6,579 nt of DNA from Planctomycetaceae bacterium (GCA_029259875.1 JAJDEK010000061.1:1-6579); one strand, 5' to 3'; shown: positions 1 to 5,781, counted from the stretch's first letter. Numbers and translations are program-made. Notes: generated by a model not told the origin, from the letters alone.

Positions 1-390
1 TTCCCCACAAAGCTTGACAGCTTCTACAAGCTCATCGGGGGTTGTTGGAATATGGCCTGCACCAAAGGAGACACCAAAGCGTTCCGGGTCGACAACACCA
101 CTCGTAATTCCCGCATTCAGCACGGCGTCCGATGCCGCAGAAACACCAAGCTGGATATCTCGAGACATAAATTTCAGGAATTTTTTGTTATAGAGGTGCT
201 CTTCAGGTCGAAAGCCTTTTACTTCCGCTGCCAACTTGGAAGGCAAATTCTCGGTTGGAACAGCTTTGAGACGATCAATCCCTGAATTACCTGAACGCAT
301 GCTTCCCCAGAATGCATCGATACCGATACCGATTGGAGAAACGACTCCAATACCGGAAATAACAACACGTGTTTGATTTGACCCAGCCAT
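1..390 (-). CDS. Beta-ketoacyl-ACP synthase (FabF/KAS II-like), N-terminal 130 residues, cut by window edge
   Basis: This is the start of a condensing enzyme of the thiolase fold. The family extends an acyl chain on acyl carrier protein by decarboxylative condensation with malonyl-ACP in the cytoplasm. Seen here: a typical ketosynthase opening, RVVISGIGVVSPIG (residues 8-21), then DAFW (25-28) and SGNSGIDRL (33-41), and a segment matching the FabF region before the first glycine-rich loop (FLKFMSRDIQLGVSAASDA, 71-89). The catalytic Cys and the two His lie beyond the window, so activity cannot be judged. The ATG at 390 is the only usable start, because an in-frame TAG sits at 405-403. An AGGG (404-401) lies 10 bases upstream as a weak ribosome site. 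The loop FGAGHIPTTPDE (109-120) differs from the GSGxGG usual in FabF, so this may be a specialised ketosynthase rather than the housekeeping one; I therefore give no symbol. Confidence 0.88.
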   Translation of the reverse strand, partial: MAGSNQTRVVISGIGVVSPIGIGIDAFWGSMRSGNSGIDRLKAVPTENLPSKLAAEVKGFRPEEHLYNKKFLKFMSRDIQLGVSAASDAVLNAGITSGVVDPERFGVSFGAGHIPTTPDELVEAVKLCGE

Positions 391-412
391 CTTAGCTTGA
401 CCCTAAAATCTT

Positions 413-463
413 CTACAGAAAAAACAATGCAAATCCTTTAACAACATTGTTTTAAAGCTGTAG
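413..463 (-). repeat. Imperfect inverted repeat in the ketosynthase leader
   Basis: Seen directly: CTACAG (413-418) pairs with CTGTAG (458-463), and AAAACAATG (421-429) pairs with CATTGTTTT (445-453). An internal loop of 2 versus 4 bases separates the two helices, and the apical loop is 15 bases. The structure ends 22 bases before the ATG of the ketosynthase at 390, so it would lie in that gene's mRNA leader or act as a DNA operator. The inner helix is AT-rich and on the minus strand runs into a T tract, but it has too little GC to call it a terminator. Function is unknown. Confidence 0.5.
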
Positions 464-912
464 TTGTAAGACTGTTGGAATCCTCAGGCTAATACAAAAT
501 ATGTTTAGAACCCTGAGAGTAACTTCTAATTTGAGTTCCTTCTCTTAGTTTATTATCGGAAAACAACAACCAGAAATCTGAGAGCGATCTCAAACCCACA
601 CCATTTAATCCTTAAACATACAAAAACAAACAGGTTATAACACTGTAACTGCTTTTGGTCATGCTGTCACAAAGACAAAACTTTGCTTCAAAATGAGCTA
701 AAAATTTAAAGGAAGGTGCTTTAAAAGCAAAGGCGTGGTAGAGAGTAAAACTCCCAAATATAGGGTTGGAAATCCTTTTCGCAGATTCGAGTGAAATCAA
801 ATCAGACCAATAAATATAATTGAGGTCCCCATCAACCATACCTTGTACCTGACTGATACCAATCGATAATCATTACACACTTAATAATCCATTTTGTCAA
901 GCTAATTCTCAG

Positions 913-945
913 AAAAGCCCGATTGTCACATAATTACAGTGGGCT
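913..945 (-). terminator. Probable intrinsic terminator of ridA
   Basis: On the minus strand AGCCC (945-941) can pair with GGGCT (920-916), with a second short helix TGT/ACA inside (938-936 with 926-924). The run continues directly into TTTT (916-913). It lies 45 bases beyond the ridA stop codon. The stem is only five GC-rich pairs plus three after an asymmetric internal loop, and the T tract is short, so this is a moderate candidate. Confidence 0.4.
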
Positions 946-990
946 GACCAATTATATGGAAATATGAACAGACATCTGCTTGCAGAAGAA

Positions 991-1434
991 TTATCCGTCG
1001 ATAATTTCAAAAACAGCTTCGATCTCTACTGCAACTCCTGTCGGTAGAGCGGCAAAACCGAGCGCACTACGTGCGTGGTACCCATCACTAGTCTTGCCAA
1101 ATAATTCATGAAACAGGTCAGATGCTCCATTAATCACAAGATGCTGATCAGTAAAATCGGGCGTCGAATTCACACAGCCTAGAAGTTTGATGACCCTCAA
1201 GCCATTGAGAGTCCCATGCTCATGGCGTACTGATCGCAAAATCTTGACTGCACAATCACGGGCAGCGGCTACCCCATCTTCTAAGCTGACGTTTTCTCCC
1301 AAACGTCCTTTCTGATCACTGACATGGCCGGATGTCATTAATAAGTTTCCGGTTTTAATGCAGAGCTTCAGATAACCAGGTTCAATCGCTTCAAAAACGA
1401 GACCTAACTCAGCAGCTTTTTGTTCGACAGACAT
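991..1434 (-). CDS. RidA (YjgF/YER057c/UK114) family protein
   Basis: Members of this family are small trimeric cytoplasmic proteins. The archetype RidA hydrolyses reactive enamine/imine intermediates released by PLP enzymes such as threonine dehydratase. At 147 residues this one is longer than the roughly 128-residue archetype and resembles the subgroup with an N-terminal extension (EQKAAELGLVF, 4-14). The core is clear: LLMTSGHVSD (31-40), then HARSALGFAALPTGVAVEIEAVFEI (120-144) in the C-terminal signature position. Arg122 corresponds to the catalytic Arg105 of E. coli RidA and Glu137 to Glu120, so deaminase activity is plausible; I infer it rather than know it. The ATG at 1434 is supported by AAGGAA (1446-1441) with a 6-base gap. 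It sits 83 bases after yraN with a candidate promoter in the gap, and no functional link to yraN is evident. I leave the symbol empty because subgroup function varies. Confidence 0.9.
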   Translation of the reverse strand: MSVEQKAAELGLVFEAIEPGYLKLCIKTGNLLMTSGHVSDQKGRLGENVSLEDGVAAARDCAVKILRSVRHEHGTLNGLRVIKLLGCVNSTPDFTDQHLVINGASDLFHELFGKTSDGYHARSALGFAALPTGVAVEIEAVFEIIDG

Positions 1435-1478
1435 AATTATTTCCTTCAGATACGAAGTTTTGTTACGAAATTATTGTT

Positions 1479-1507
1479 AATGTAAAGAAAAGCGAAGTGA
1501 GTTACAA
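1479..1507 (-). promoter_or_regulatory. Candidate sigma-70-type promoter for ridA
   Basis: On the minus strand TTGTAA (1507-1502; 4 of 6 matches to TTGACA) is followed after exactly 17 bases by TACATT (1484-1479; 4 of 6 matches to TATAAT). It lies in the yraN-ridA gap about 45 bases before the ridA ATG, which fits a separate transcription start for ridA. A short direct repeat, TACGAA at 1451-1456 and 1464-1469, lies between promoter and gene. Consensus matching alone is weak evidence in an AT-rich gap. Confidence 0.35.
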
Positions 1508-1517
1508 TCCAGTTCTG

Positions 1518-1925
1518 TTAAGTAAAAAATTGAAACTTACCTGAGGGGGCAAATGCATCTTGAAAATGTTGTATTTCAGGTTTTGACAGATTTGATTGTT
1601 CAGAAGGCCAAAGAATTGAAACAACATCAAACCGGGCGGGCTGATTGAGGAGTTTGTGTTTTTTGAGGAAGGAACTGGCCAGTCGAGTAAGCTGACTCTG
1701 CTTTTGTGGTGTTACTGCCTCAAACGGTTGTCCTTTAGAATCGCTTCGTCGTGTTTTGACTTCGACAAACACGACAACCTCTCCGTCTAAGGCAATCACA
1801 TCAATTTCTCCCAGGTCTGTTCGATACTGTTTCGCAAGAATCGAATAACCGGCTTGCTTTAGAAATTTGATGGCAGCGCGTTCGCCTTTATCCCCCAACA
1901 GCTTGCCTAACCATTTACCAGCCAT
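1518..1925 (-). CDS. yraN: YraN / UPF0102 family protein (endonuclease-like fold)
   Basis: A 135-residue protein of the UPF0102 family, a compact fold related to Holliday-junction resolvases and PD-(D/E)xK nucleases. Its cellular role is not established. Visible motifs are GERAAIKFLKQAGYSIL (14-30), LGEIDVIA (38-45) with Glu40 and Asp42, and VVVFVEVKTRRS (50-61) with the Glu55-x-Lys57 pair. These form the likely metal site and all key acidic and Lys residues are present. AVTPQKQSQLTRLA (70-83) and RFDVVSI (98-104) are also family signatures. Length matches the family norm of about 120-135, with a less conserved tail after about residue 106. The ATG at 1925 has no strong Shine-Dalgarno sequence. 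It follows rplS by 117 bases containing a strong hairpin, so it may be expressed by readthrough or from its own promoter. The rplS-(rnhB)-yraN neighbourhood is common in bacteria; rnhB is absent here. Confidence 0.93.
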   Translation of the reverse strand: MAGKWLGKLLGDKGERAAIKFLKQAGYSILAKQYRTDLGEIDVIALDGEVVVFVEVKTRRSDSKGQPFEAVTPQKQSQLTRLASSFLKKHKLLNQPARFDVVSILWPSEQSNLSKPEIQHFQDAFAPSGKFQFFT

Positions 1926-1962
1926 GAACGACTACTCATAAACGGAAGTTGAGATTAAAGCG

Positions 1963-2019
1963 CAAAAGACTCCTGGCAGTCTGATGCAGAAGTACTGAAA
2001 ATGATTTAGTACTTCTGCA
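1963..2019 (-). terminator. Tandem hairpins after rplS: probable end or attenuation of the ribosomal operon
   Basis: The upstream hairpin is a perfect 12-bp inverted repeat (1985-1996 with 2008-2019) around an 11-base centre that can add up to three more pairs. It begins 24 bases after the rplS stop. The second, smaller hairpin pairs AGACT (1982-1978, minus strand) with AGTCT (1971-1967) and runs into TTTT (1967-1964). Together they sit between rplS and yraN in the position where the family operon often ends. The big hairpin lacks its own T tract, so it could instead be an mRNA-stabilising or processing element that lets some transcription through to yraN. Confidence 0.5.
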
Positions 2020-2042
2020 ACGCTGACTCGGACTATCTTACT

Positions 2043-2399
2043 CTAAGCTTTTTTCACACGTCGTTCTGTAAGACGTGTTGCTTTACCAACTCGGTCACGC
2101 AGATAGTAAAGTTTTGCGCGGCGGACACGACCATGTCGCTTGATATCCAGCTTGGCGATTTTGGGGGAATTGACCGGAAAAATTCGTTCAACACCTTCAC
2201 CTGCAACAATTCGTCGAACAGTGAAATTCTCACGCGTTCCACTTGCACGTCGTGAAATGATGACACCACTGAAAATCTGAATGCGCTCTTTGTCACCTTC
2301 CTGAATTCGGGTATGCACGTCTACTGTGTCACCGATTTCAAATTGAAGTGGCTCTTCGCGAAGACTGGATGCTTCTACTTTTTTCATTAATTCCTGCAT
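2043..2399 (-). CDS. rplS: 50S ribosomal protein L19
   Basis: L19 is a large-subunit protein located at the interface with the 30S subunit, where it contributes to an intersubunit bridge near 16S helix 14. At 118 residues it has the normal length. Seen directly: FEIGDTVDVHTRIQEGDKERIQIFSG across residues 20-45 (the SH3-like barrel), SGTRENFTVRRI (53-64), GVERIFPVNSP (69-79), and the family signature GRVRRAKLYYLRDRVGKATR (90-109). The ATG at 2399 is preceded by AGAGGA (2414-2409) with a 9-base gap. It is the last gene of the ffh-rpsP-trmD-rplS run, 76 bases after trmD, and is followed by strong hairpins. Nothing unusual in the protein. Confidence 0.98.
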   Translation of the reverse strand: MQELMKKVEASSLREEPLQFEIGDTVDVHTRIQEGDKERIQIFSGVIISRRASGTRENFTVRRIVAGEGVERIFPVNSPKIAKLDIKRHGRVRRAKLYYLRDRVGKATRLTERRVKKA

Positions 2400-2475
2400 G
2401 ACTCAAAATCCTCTTTGCACGCTTCTCAGCCATTCGAAGGCAGACTGAAAACACACTGTTTACATTAAGTTTAGT

Positions 2476-3177
2476 TCAAGTTGAATTTGATTCCGACTCA
2501 GTTAAAAGATCGCTACGTCGCTCGCGAGTTCGAACTAAACTCTGTTCTTGCCGCCAACGCGAGATCTCCTGGTGATTCCCACTTAATAACACATCCGGAA
2601 CTTCCATTCCACGAAAGTTTTGAGGCCGCGTGTATTGTGGGTATTCCAACAGTCCCGATTCAGAAAAAGAATCATATTTGGCACTGCTTTCATCACCTAA
2701 TACTCCAGGAATTAACCGGATCACAGTCTCAATAATTAACATCGCAGGCACTTCCCCTCCATTGGTAATGAAGTCACCTGCCGAAACTTCCATTGGTTCT
2801 AGTCCAATGCGGATTCGTTCGTCGAACCCTTCATATCTTCCACATAGTAATGTTAGTTGCGGTTCTTTCGATAACTCTGAAGCCAGTTTTTGGTCCAACG
2901 TTTTCCCTTGCGGGGTTAACATTATCAACTTACCAGTTTCAGGAACCACTTCCTGAACATGCTCTACACATTGAAAGACTGTCTCACAGCCAATCAACAT
3001 CCCCGGACCTCCTCCATAAGGGCGGTCATCTACTGAGGCGTGTTTGTCTGTTGCCCAGTCTCTGAAATTCCAACGCTGAATCTCTACTATTTGATTTTGA
3101 ATCGCCCTTTTGAGCAAACCCTGCTCAAGATAGCTGTCAAATAGTTCGGGAAACAGTGTCAGAATATCAAATCGCAT
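2476..3177 (-). CDS. trmD: tRNA (guanine-37-N1)-methyltransferase TrmD
   Basis: TrmD transfers a methyl group from S-adenosylmethionine to N1 of G37 in tRNAs carrying G36G37, which prevents +1 frameshifting. It is a cytoplasmic homodimer with a trefoil-knot SPOUT fold. Seen directly: FDILTLFPELF (3-13), VDDRPYGGGPGM (49-60), LTPQGKTLDQ (87-96), the knot segment LLCGRYEGFDERI (110-122), SAGDFITNGGEVPAM (132-146), and SFSESGLLEYPQYTRP (170-185) followed by GMEVPDVLLSGNH (190-202). Arg154 and Asp169 fall at the same numbers as the catalytic pair described for the Haemophilus influenzae enzyme. The 233-residue length is slightly shorter than E. coli TrmD (255), with the C-terminal domain trimmed. 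The start at 3177 aligns with the family N-terminus; its Shine-Dalgarno (GAGAGAG, 3188-3182) is poor. It follows rpsP directly, with no rimM between. Confidence 0.98.
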   Translation of the reverse strand: MRFDILTLFPELFDSYLEQGLLKRAIQNQIVEIQRWNFRDWATDKHASVDDRPYGGGPGMLIGCETVFQCVEHVQEVVPETGKLIMLTPQGKTLDQKLASELSKEPQLTLLCGRYEGFDERIRIGLEPMEVSAGDFITNGGEVPAMLIIETVIRLIPGVLGDESSAKYDSFSESGLLEYPQYTRPQNFRGMEVPDVLLSGNHQEISRWRQEQSLVRTRERRSDLLTESESNST

Positions 3178-3222
3178 TGTGCTCTCTCAAGGAGCGAACT
3201 CATATCTAAATAACTCAGAAGC

Positions 3223-3609
3223 TTATTCTGAAGGGGTTTCTTCAGCTGTAGCACCCTCGTCAGTAGTTGCTTCTGCACTTTCTTCCTGAGCTTCTGGTTC
3301 TGGCTCAGGAGCAGGCTCTTTAGGAGCAATCAATGGAGCGGGCGCTGCTGCCGTTCCAAACTTATTTTGTTTCACTTTTTTGATTAGTGTCGCCACGTTA
3401 TCAGAAGGTTTCGCTCCGACTGACATCCAGTAATCAACACGTTCCATGTTAATCGCCACACGTTTTGATTTATCCGCAACGGAAGTATCGTAAGTGCCGA
3501 TTTCTTCAATTGCTTCTCCATCACGTTGTTTGCGTGAATCCATTACACAAATCCGATAGAAGGGACGATGTTTTCGCCCCATTCTTTTCATACGAATACG
3601 AACTGCCAC
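3223..3609 (-). CDS. rpsP: 30S ribosomal protein S16 with a long acidic C-terminal tail
   Basis: S16 is an early-binding small-subunit protein that stabilises 16S rRNA folding. The conserved domain spans residues 1-84: MAVRIRMKRMGRKHRPFYRI (1-20), SRKQRDGEAIEEIGTYD (25-41), and VDYWMSVGAKPSDNVATLIKK (58-78). At 128 residues it is much longer than the 82-residue E. coli protein. Residues 86-128 are a low-complexity Ala/Pro/Glu tail ending in acidic repeats, probably disordered. The start is GTG (3609-3607), supported by AAGGAG (3621-3616) with a 6-base gap and by alignment to the invariant MAVRIR opening. It lies 92 bases after ffh and 45 bases before trmD, in one likely transcript. A weak internal promoter-like pair in the ffh-rpsP gap was noted but not called. 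Confidence 0.98.
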   Translation of the reverse strand: MAVRIRMKRMGRKHRPFYRICVMDSRKQRDGEAIEEIGTYDTSVADKSKRVAINMERVDYWMSVGAKPSDNVATLIKKVKQNKFGTAAAPAPLIAPKEPAPEPEPEAQEESAEATTDEGATAEETPSE

Positions 3610-3615
3610 TTAATT

Positions 3616-3621
3616 CTCCTT
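3616..3621 (-). promoter_or_regulatory. Ribosome binding site fixing the GTG start of rpsP
   Basis: AAGGAG on the minus strand lies 6 bases upstream of the GTG codon at 3609. It is the best Shine-Dalgarno match in the window. It decides the start at GTG rather than the in-frame ATG six codons further in, which would remove part of the conserved first beta strand. Confidence 0.8.
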
Positions 3622-3701
3622 ATTGGAAACTAACTCTCATCTTATGGAAGATACAATATTTTTCGATAAACTTTAAACAACGTCAGAGCGTGCTAGTTCC
3701 A

Positions 3702-5180
3702 CTAACGGTTTTTCTTACGTTGCTTCTTTTTCGCTTTTCTGTCTTTTTTCTTTTTCTCTCGAAGCTTTATCGGGTCACCGCCCCGCTTGCTACGTTCTTT
3801 CTGCTTAGAAAGCCCCCCCATGGGATCCATCATTCCTCCGGAAGATAGCTCCTTCATGGCTTTCATTTTGTCACGCATACCCATGCCAGCCATTTTTTGC
3901 ATGACTCCGGCCATATTATTAAAATCTTTCACCAGACGGCTGATTTCTGATGGATCAGTACCACTCCCTATCGCAATTCGACGACGACGGCTGTGATCAA
4001 TGAGATCAGGGCTCTCTCGTTCGACTGGCGTCATCGAACTGATGATGGCATCGATCCGTTTCATTTCCGATCCTGGATCAACATCTGGATTTGTATCCAG
4101 AAGTCCCCCCATACCGGGAATCATCTTCATAATTTCCCGCATGGGTCCCATTTTTCGTATGGTTGCCATTTGCTTCTGGAAATCGCTCAGACTAAATTTG
4201 CCTGATGCCATCCGGTTTTGAAGGTCAGCAGCTTCTTCTTCATCAAACTGCTCTTGTGCTTTCTCCACCAGAGAAACCACGTCCCCCATACCCAGAATAC
4301 GACCAGCCATGCGGTCAGGGTGAAATGGCTCCAGTCGATCCAGAGCTTCTCCCACACCGATAAACTTGATGGGAACGCCGGTAACTTCTTTGACACTCAA
4401 AGCCGCTCCGCCTCGAGTATCGCCATCTAACTTTGTTAAAATGACGCCATCTAGTTCCAAAGCTTCATTAAAGGCTTTAGCACTATTAACTGCATCCTGC
4501 CCGGTCATAGCATCACAGGCAAAAATCACTTGATCAGGCTGGAGTTTGCGTTCAATCTGCTCCAGTTCCTGCATCAGTTGTTCGTCAATATGCAAACGAC
4601 CGGCGGTATCGAGAATGATGGTATCGATATCACCGAGTTTCTTTGCTTGACTCAAGCCATTCTGACAGACTTTAACCGCGCTGTTTCCTTCGGGTGCCTC
4701 TGTATGTGCAGGAACACCAACTTGGCCAGCAATTACTCTTAATTGTTCAATCGCCGCCGGACGTTGTAAATCCGCAGCCACCAACATGGGCTTGCGCCCC
4801 TGCTCCTTTAGCAGACGAGCCAGCTTACCACAGGTCGTTGTCTTTCCACTTCCCTGAAGCCCACACATCATCAGGATGGTGATCCCGGAAGGTTTAAAAG
4901 CCAAATCCTGTTCGACTGGCCCCATCAGGTTGATCAGTTCCTGATGGACAATTCCAACAATCTGCTCATCAGGTCGAATCGACTTGAGGACTTTTTCACC
5001 GACGGACTGCTCTGTAACCCGTTCGATAAATTTAGTGGCAACTTCATAATTAACATCGGCTTCCAGCAATGCCTGCCGTACTTCGCGCAGACCATCCTTG
5101 ATATTGCCTTCGGTAAGTTTCCCACCACGGGCAAGACCGCTGAGTGCGTTTTTCAGGTTGTCTGTTAATCCTTCAAACAC
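3702..5180 (-). CDS. ffh: Signal recognition particle protein Ffh (SRP54 family GTPase)
   Basis: Ffh binds SRP RNA and emerging hydrophobic signal sequences, then docks with FtsY at the membrane to hand ribosomes to the translocon. Domains seen in order: N helical bundle (about 1-90, opening MFEGLTDNL); G domain with P-loop GLQGSGKTT (107-115), RPAAIEQL (140-147), DTAGR (191-195), [13 protein letters not shown] (249-261) and GVGE (275-278); then the methionine-rich M domain (about 325-455) with [15 protein letters not shown] (344-358) and the RNA-binding segment [13 protein letters not shown] (401-413). At 492 residues it exceeds E. coli Ffh (453) through a strongly basic Lys/Arg tail (461-492). 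The start is GTG at 5180: no other start lies between it and the in-frame TAA at 5204-5202, and the protein start matches the family. The ribosome site is weak (GGAT). It heads the rpsP-trmD-rplS run. Confidence 0.98.
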   Translation of the reverse strand: MFEGLTDNLKNALSGLARGGKLTEGNIKDGLREVRQALLEADVNYEVATKFIERVTEQSVGEKVLKSIRPDEQIVGIVHQELINLMGPVEQDLAFKPSGITILMMCGLQGSGKTTTCGKLARLLKEQGRKPMLVAADLQRPAAIEQLRVIAGQVGVPAHTEAPEGNSAVKVCQNGLSQAKKLGDIDTIILDTAGRLHIDEQLMQELEQIERKLQPDQVIFACDAMTGQDAVNSAKAFNEALELDGVILTKLDGDTRGGAALSVKEVTGVPIKFIGVGEALDRLEPFHPDRMAGRILGMGDVVSLVEKAQEQFDEEEAADLQNRMASGKFSLSDFQKQMATIRKMGPMREIMKMIPGMGGLLDTNPDVDPGSEMKRIDAIISSMTPVERESPDLIDHSRRRRIAIGSGTDPSEISRLVKDFNNMAGVMQKMAGMGMRDKMKAMKELSSGGMMDPMGGLSKQKERSKRGGDPIKLREKKKKDRKAKKKQRKKNR

Positions 5181-5200
5181 TTGTGATATCCAAATCGCTA

Positions 5201-5229
5201 ATTATGAAAACAACTGAGCATGATAAAAA
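5201..5229 (-). promoter_or_regulatory. Weak candidate promoter for ffh
   Basis: On the minus strand CATAAT (5206-5201; 5 of 6 matches to TATAAT) lies 17 bases after TTTTTA (5229-5224), a poor -35 that overlaps the T tract of the upstream hairpin. Transcription would start about 15 bases before the GTG and leave a very short leader containing only GGAT as a ribosome site. It is listed because it is the best -10 match downstream of the terminator-like hairpin, which otherwise separates ffh from any promoter further upstream. Confidence 0.25.
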
Positions 5230-5263
5230 AACTACGGAAGTACTGCCTCTGGCAGTGTTTCCG
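5225..5263 (-). terminator. Intrinsic terminator-like hairpin pointing toward ffh
   Basis: On the minus strand CGGAA (5263-5259) pairs with TTCCG (5239-5235), and inside it ACTGCC (5256-5251) pairs with GGCAGT (5247-5242). A symmetric 2x2 internal loop separates the two helices and the apical loop is three bases. Three bases later comes a run of seven T (5231-5225). This is the best intrinsic terminator in the window, and it fits only minus-strand transcription, because the plus strand has no T run after the hairpin. It ends 44 bases before the ffh GTG. It could terminate an uncalled small transcript from the right or act as an attenuator in an ffh leader. Confidence 0.65.
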
Positions 5264-5471
5264 ATGATAGAATGCGAGCGCAAATCCCACACCTAACCTA
5301 TGCATTTACAGAGAGTTAAGGCACTAAAGCCGTTCTCTTGAAGATGCTGGTATTCGCAAAGTTATGATGAGGCAATAACTTGTATCAAGCCGTGAAGTTT
5401 AAAAGCTGACTGAATAATACACAACGGTTCCAGCACTTCTTTTTAAAATTCTTGCCCCATTTGCTCATTAG

Positions 5472-5495
5472 AATTCCTACAATGTAATAGGAATT
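5472..5495. repeat. Perfect 8-bp AT-rich inverted repeat
   Basis: AATTCCTA (5472-5479) and TAGGAATT (5488-5495) are perfect reverse complements around an 8-base centre. The two half-sites are centred about 16 bases apart. This arrangement suits either a small hairpin or a dimeric regulator site, but no T tract follows on either strand. It lies about 290 bases from ffh and about 315 bases from leuC, so assignment to either is uncertain. Confidence 0.4.
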
Positions 5496-5753
5496 ACAGA
5501 GAAAAACATAAAAAAGTAGAGAATCACATTCCTTACACTCTTAGAGTTATTCTGAATATTTGAATAATCAGAGCAAATGCTACTGATTTTCGAATTTGTC
5601 AGGTATGGAAACCTTATATTCAGCCAATAAATTGTGTAAAATCCTTGGTCACACTTTTCACCTGGAAAAATGCCTCTCTCCACGAGACACAGGAACCGCT
5701 TTACCAATAACGGTGTCCATCTGAAAACAATCCTGCCAGTATTTAATTTGCAA

Positions 5754-5781
5754 TTGACACTTTTGAAATCATCTGTTCATT
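5754..5781 (+). promoter_or_regulatory. Candidate promoter for leuC
   Basis: A perfect TTGACA (5754-5759) is followed after 16 bases by TTCATT (5776-5781; 3 of 6 matches to TATAAT). It lies immediately upstream of leuC, giving a leader of roughly 20 bases. The strong -35 and poor -10 are typical of an activated promoter, but that is inference. Confidence 0.4.

Larger units (their letters stand above)
391..990. other. 600-base intergenic region between the ketosynthase gene and ridA
   Basis: Both flanking genes read leftward, so this region should hold the ridA terminator (right part) and the ketosynthase promoter (left part). It contains the inverted repeat at 413-463, a terminator-like hairpin at 913-945, and two small hairpins: CTCAGG/CCTGAG at 483-488/512-517 and TGAGA/TCTCA with a four-base loop at 579-592. 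A 75-codon minus-strand ORF (839-612) has no recognisable family, no good ribosome site and a low-complexity Phe/Ser/Lys composition, so I do not call it a gene. No convincing -35/-10 pair for the ketosynthase stood out. Confidence 0.6.

Noticed and set aside
612..839. 75-codon minus-strand ORF in the ketosynthase-ridA gap
   Set aside because: No recognisable family, no convincing ribosome site, and a composition rich in Phe, Ser and Lys as expected from random AT-rich DNA. It is not near any operon partner.
975..986. Small palindrome TCTGC-TT-GCAGA just after the ridA stop codon
   Set aside because: Five base pairs around a two-base centre cannot form a stable hairpin, and no T tract follows. 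The hairpin at 913-945 is a better terminator candidate.
1451..1469. Direct repeat TACGAA with 13-base period before ridA
   Set aside because: Only six bases, two copies; expected by chance in a gap of this composition. Mentioned under the ridA promoter only.
2054..2296. Minus-strand ORF overlapping rplS in another frame
   Set aside because: Entirely inside the L19 gene, whose conserved signature leaves no doubt about the true frame.
2481..3065. Several plus-strand ORFs opposite trmD
   Set aside because: Shadow frames of the trmD coding sequence, which has all catalytic motifs.
3653..3680. Promoter-like pair before rpsP: TTGTTT (3680-3675) and TATTGT (3658-3653), 16 bases apart on the minus strand
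   Set aside because: Only 3 of 6 and 4 of 6 consensus matches in AT-rich sequence. Co-transcription from ffh is equally likely, so I did not list it as a feature.
5477..5707. 76-codon minus-strand ORF in the ffh-leuC gap with a hydrophobic C-terminus
   Set aside because: Starts with TTG, lacks a Shine-Dalgarno sequence, resembles no family, and overlaps the inverted repeat at 5472-5495. The hydrophobic end is easily produced by T-rich DNA.
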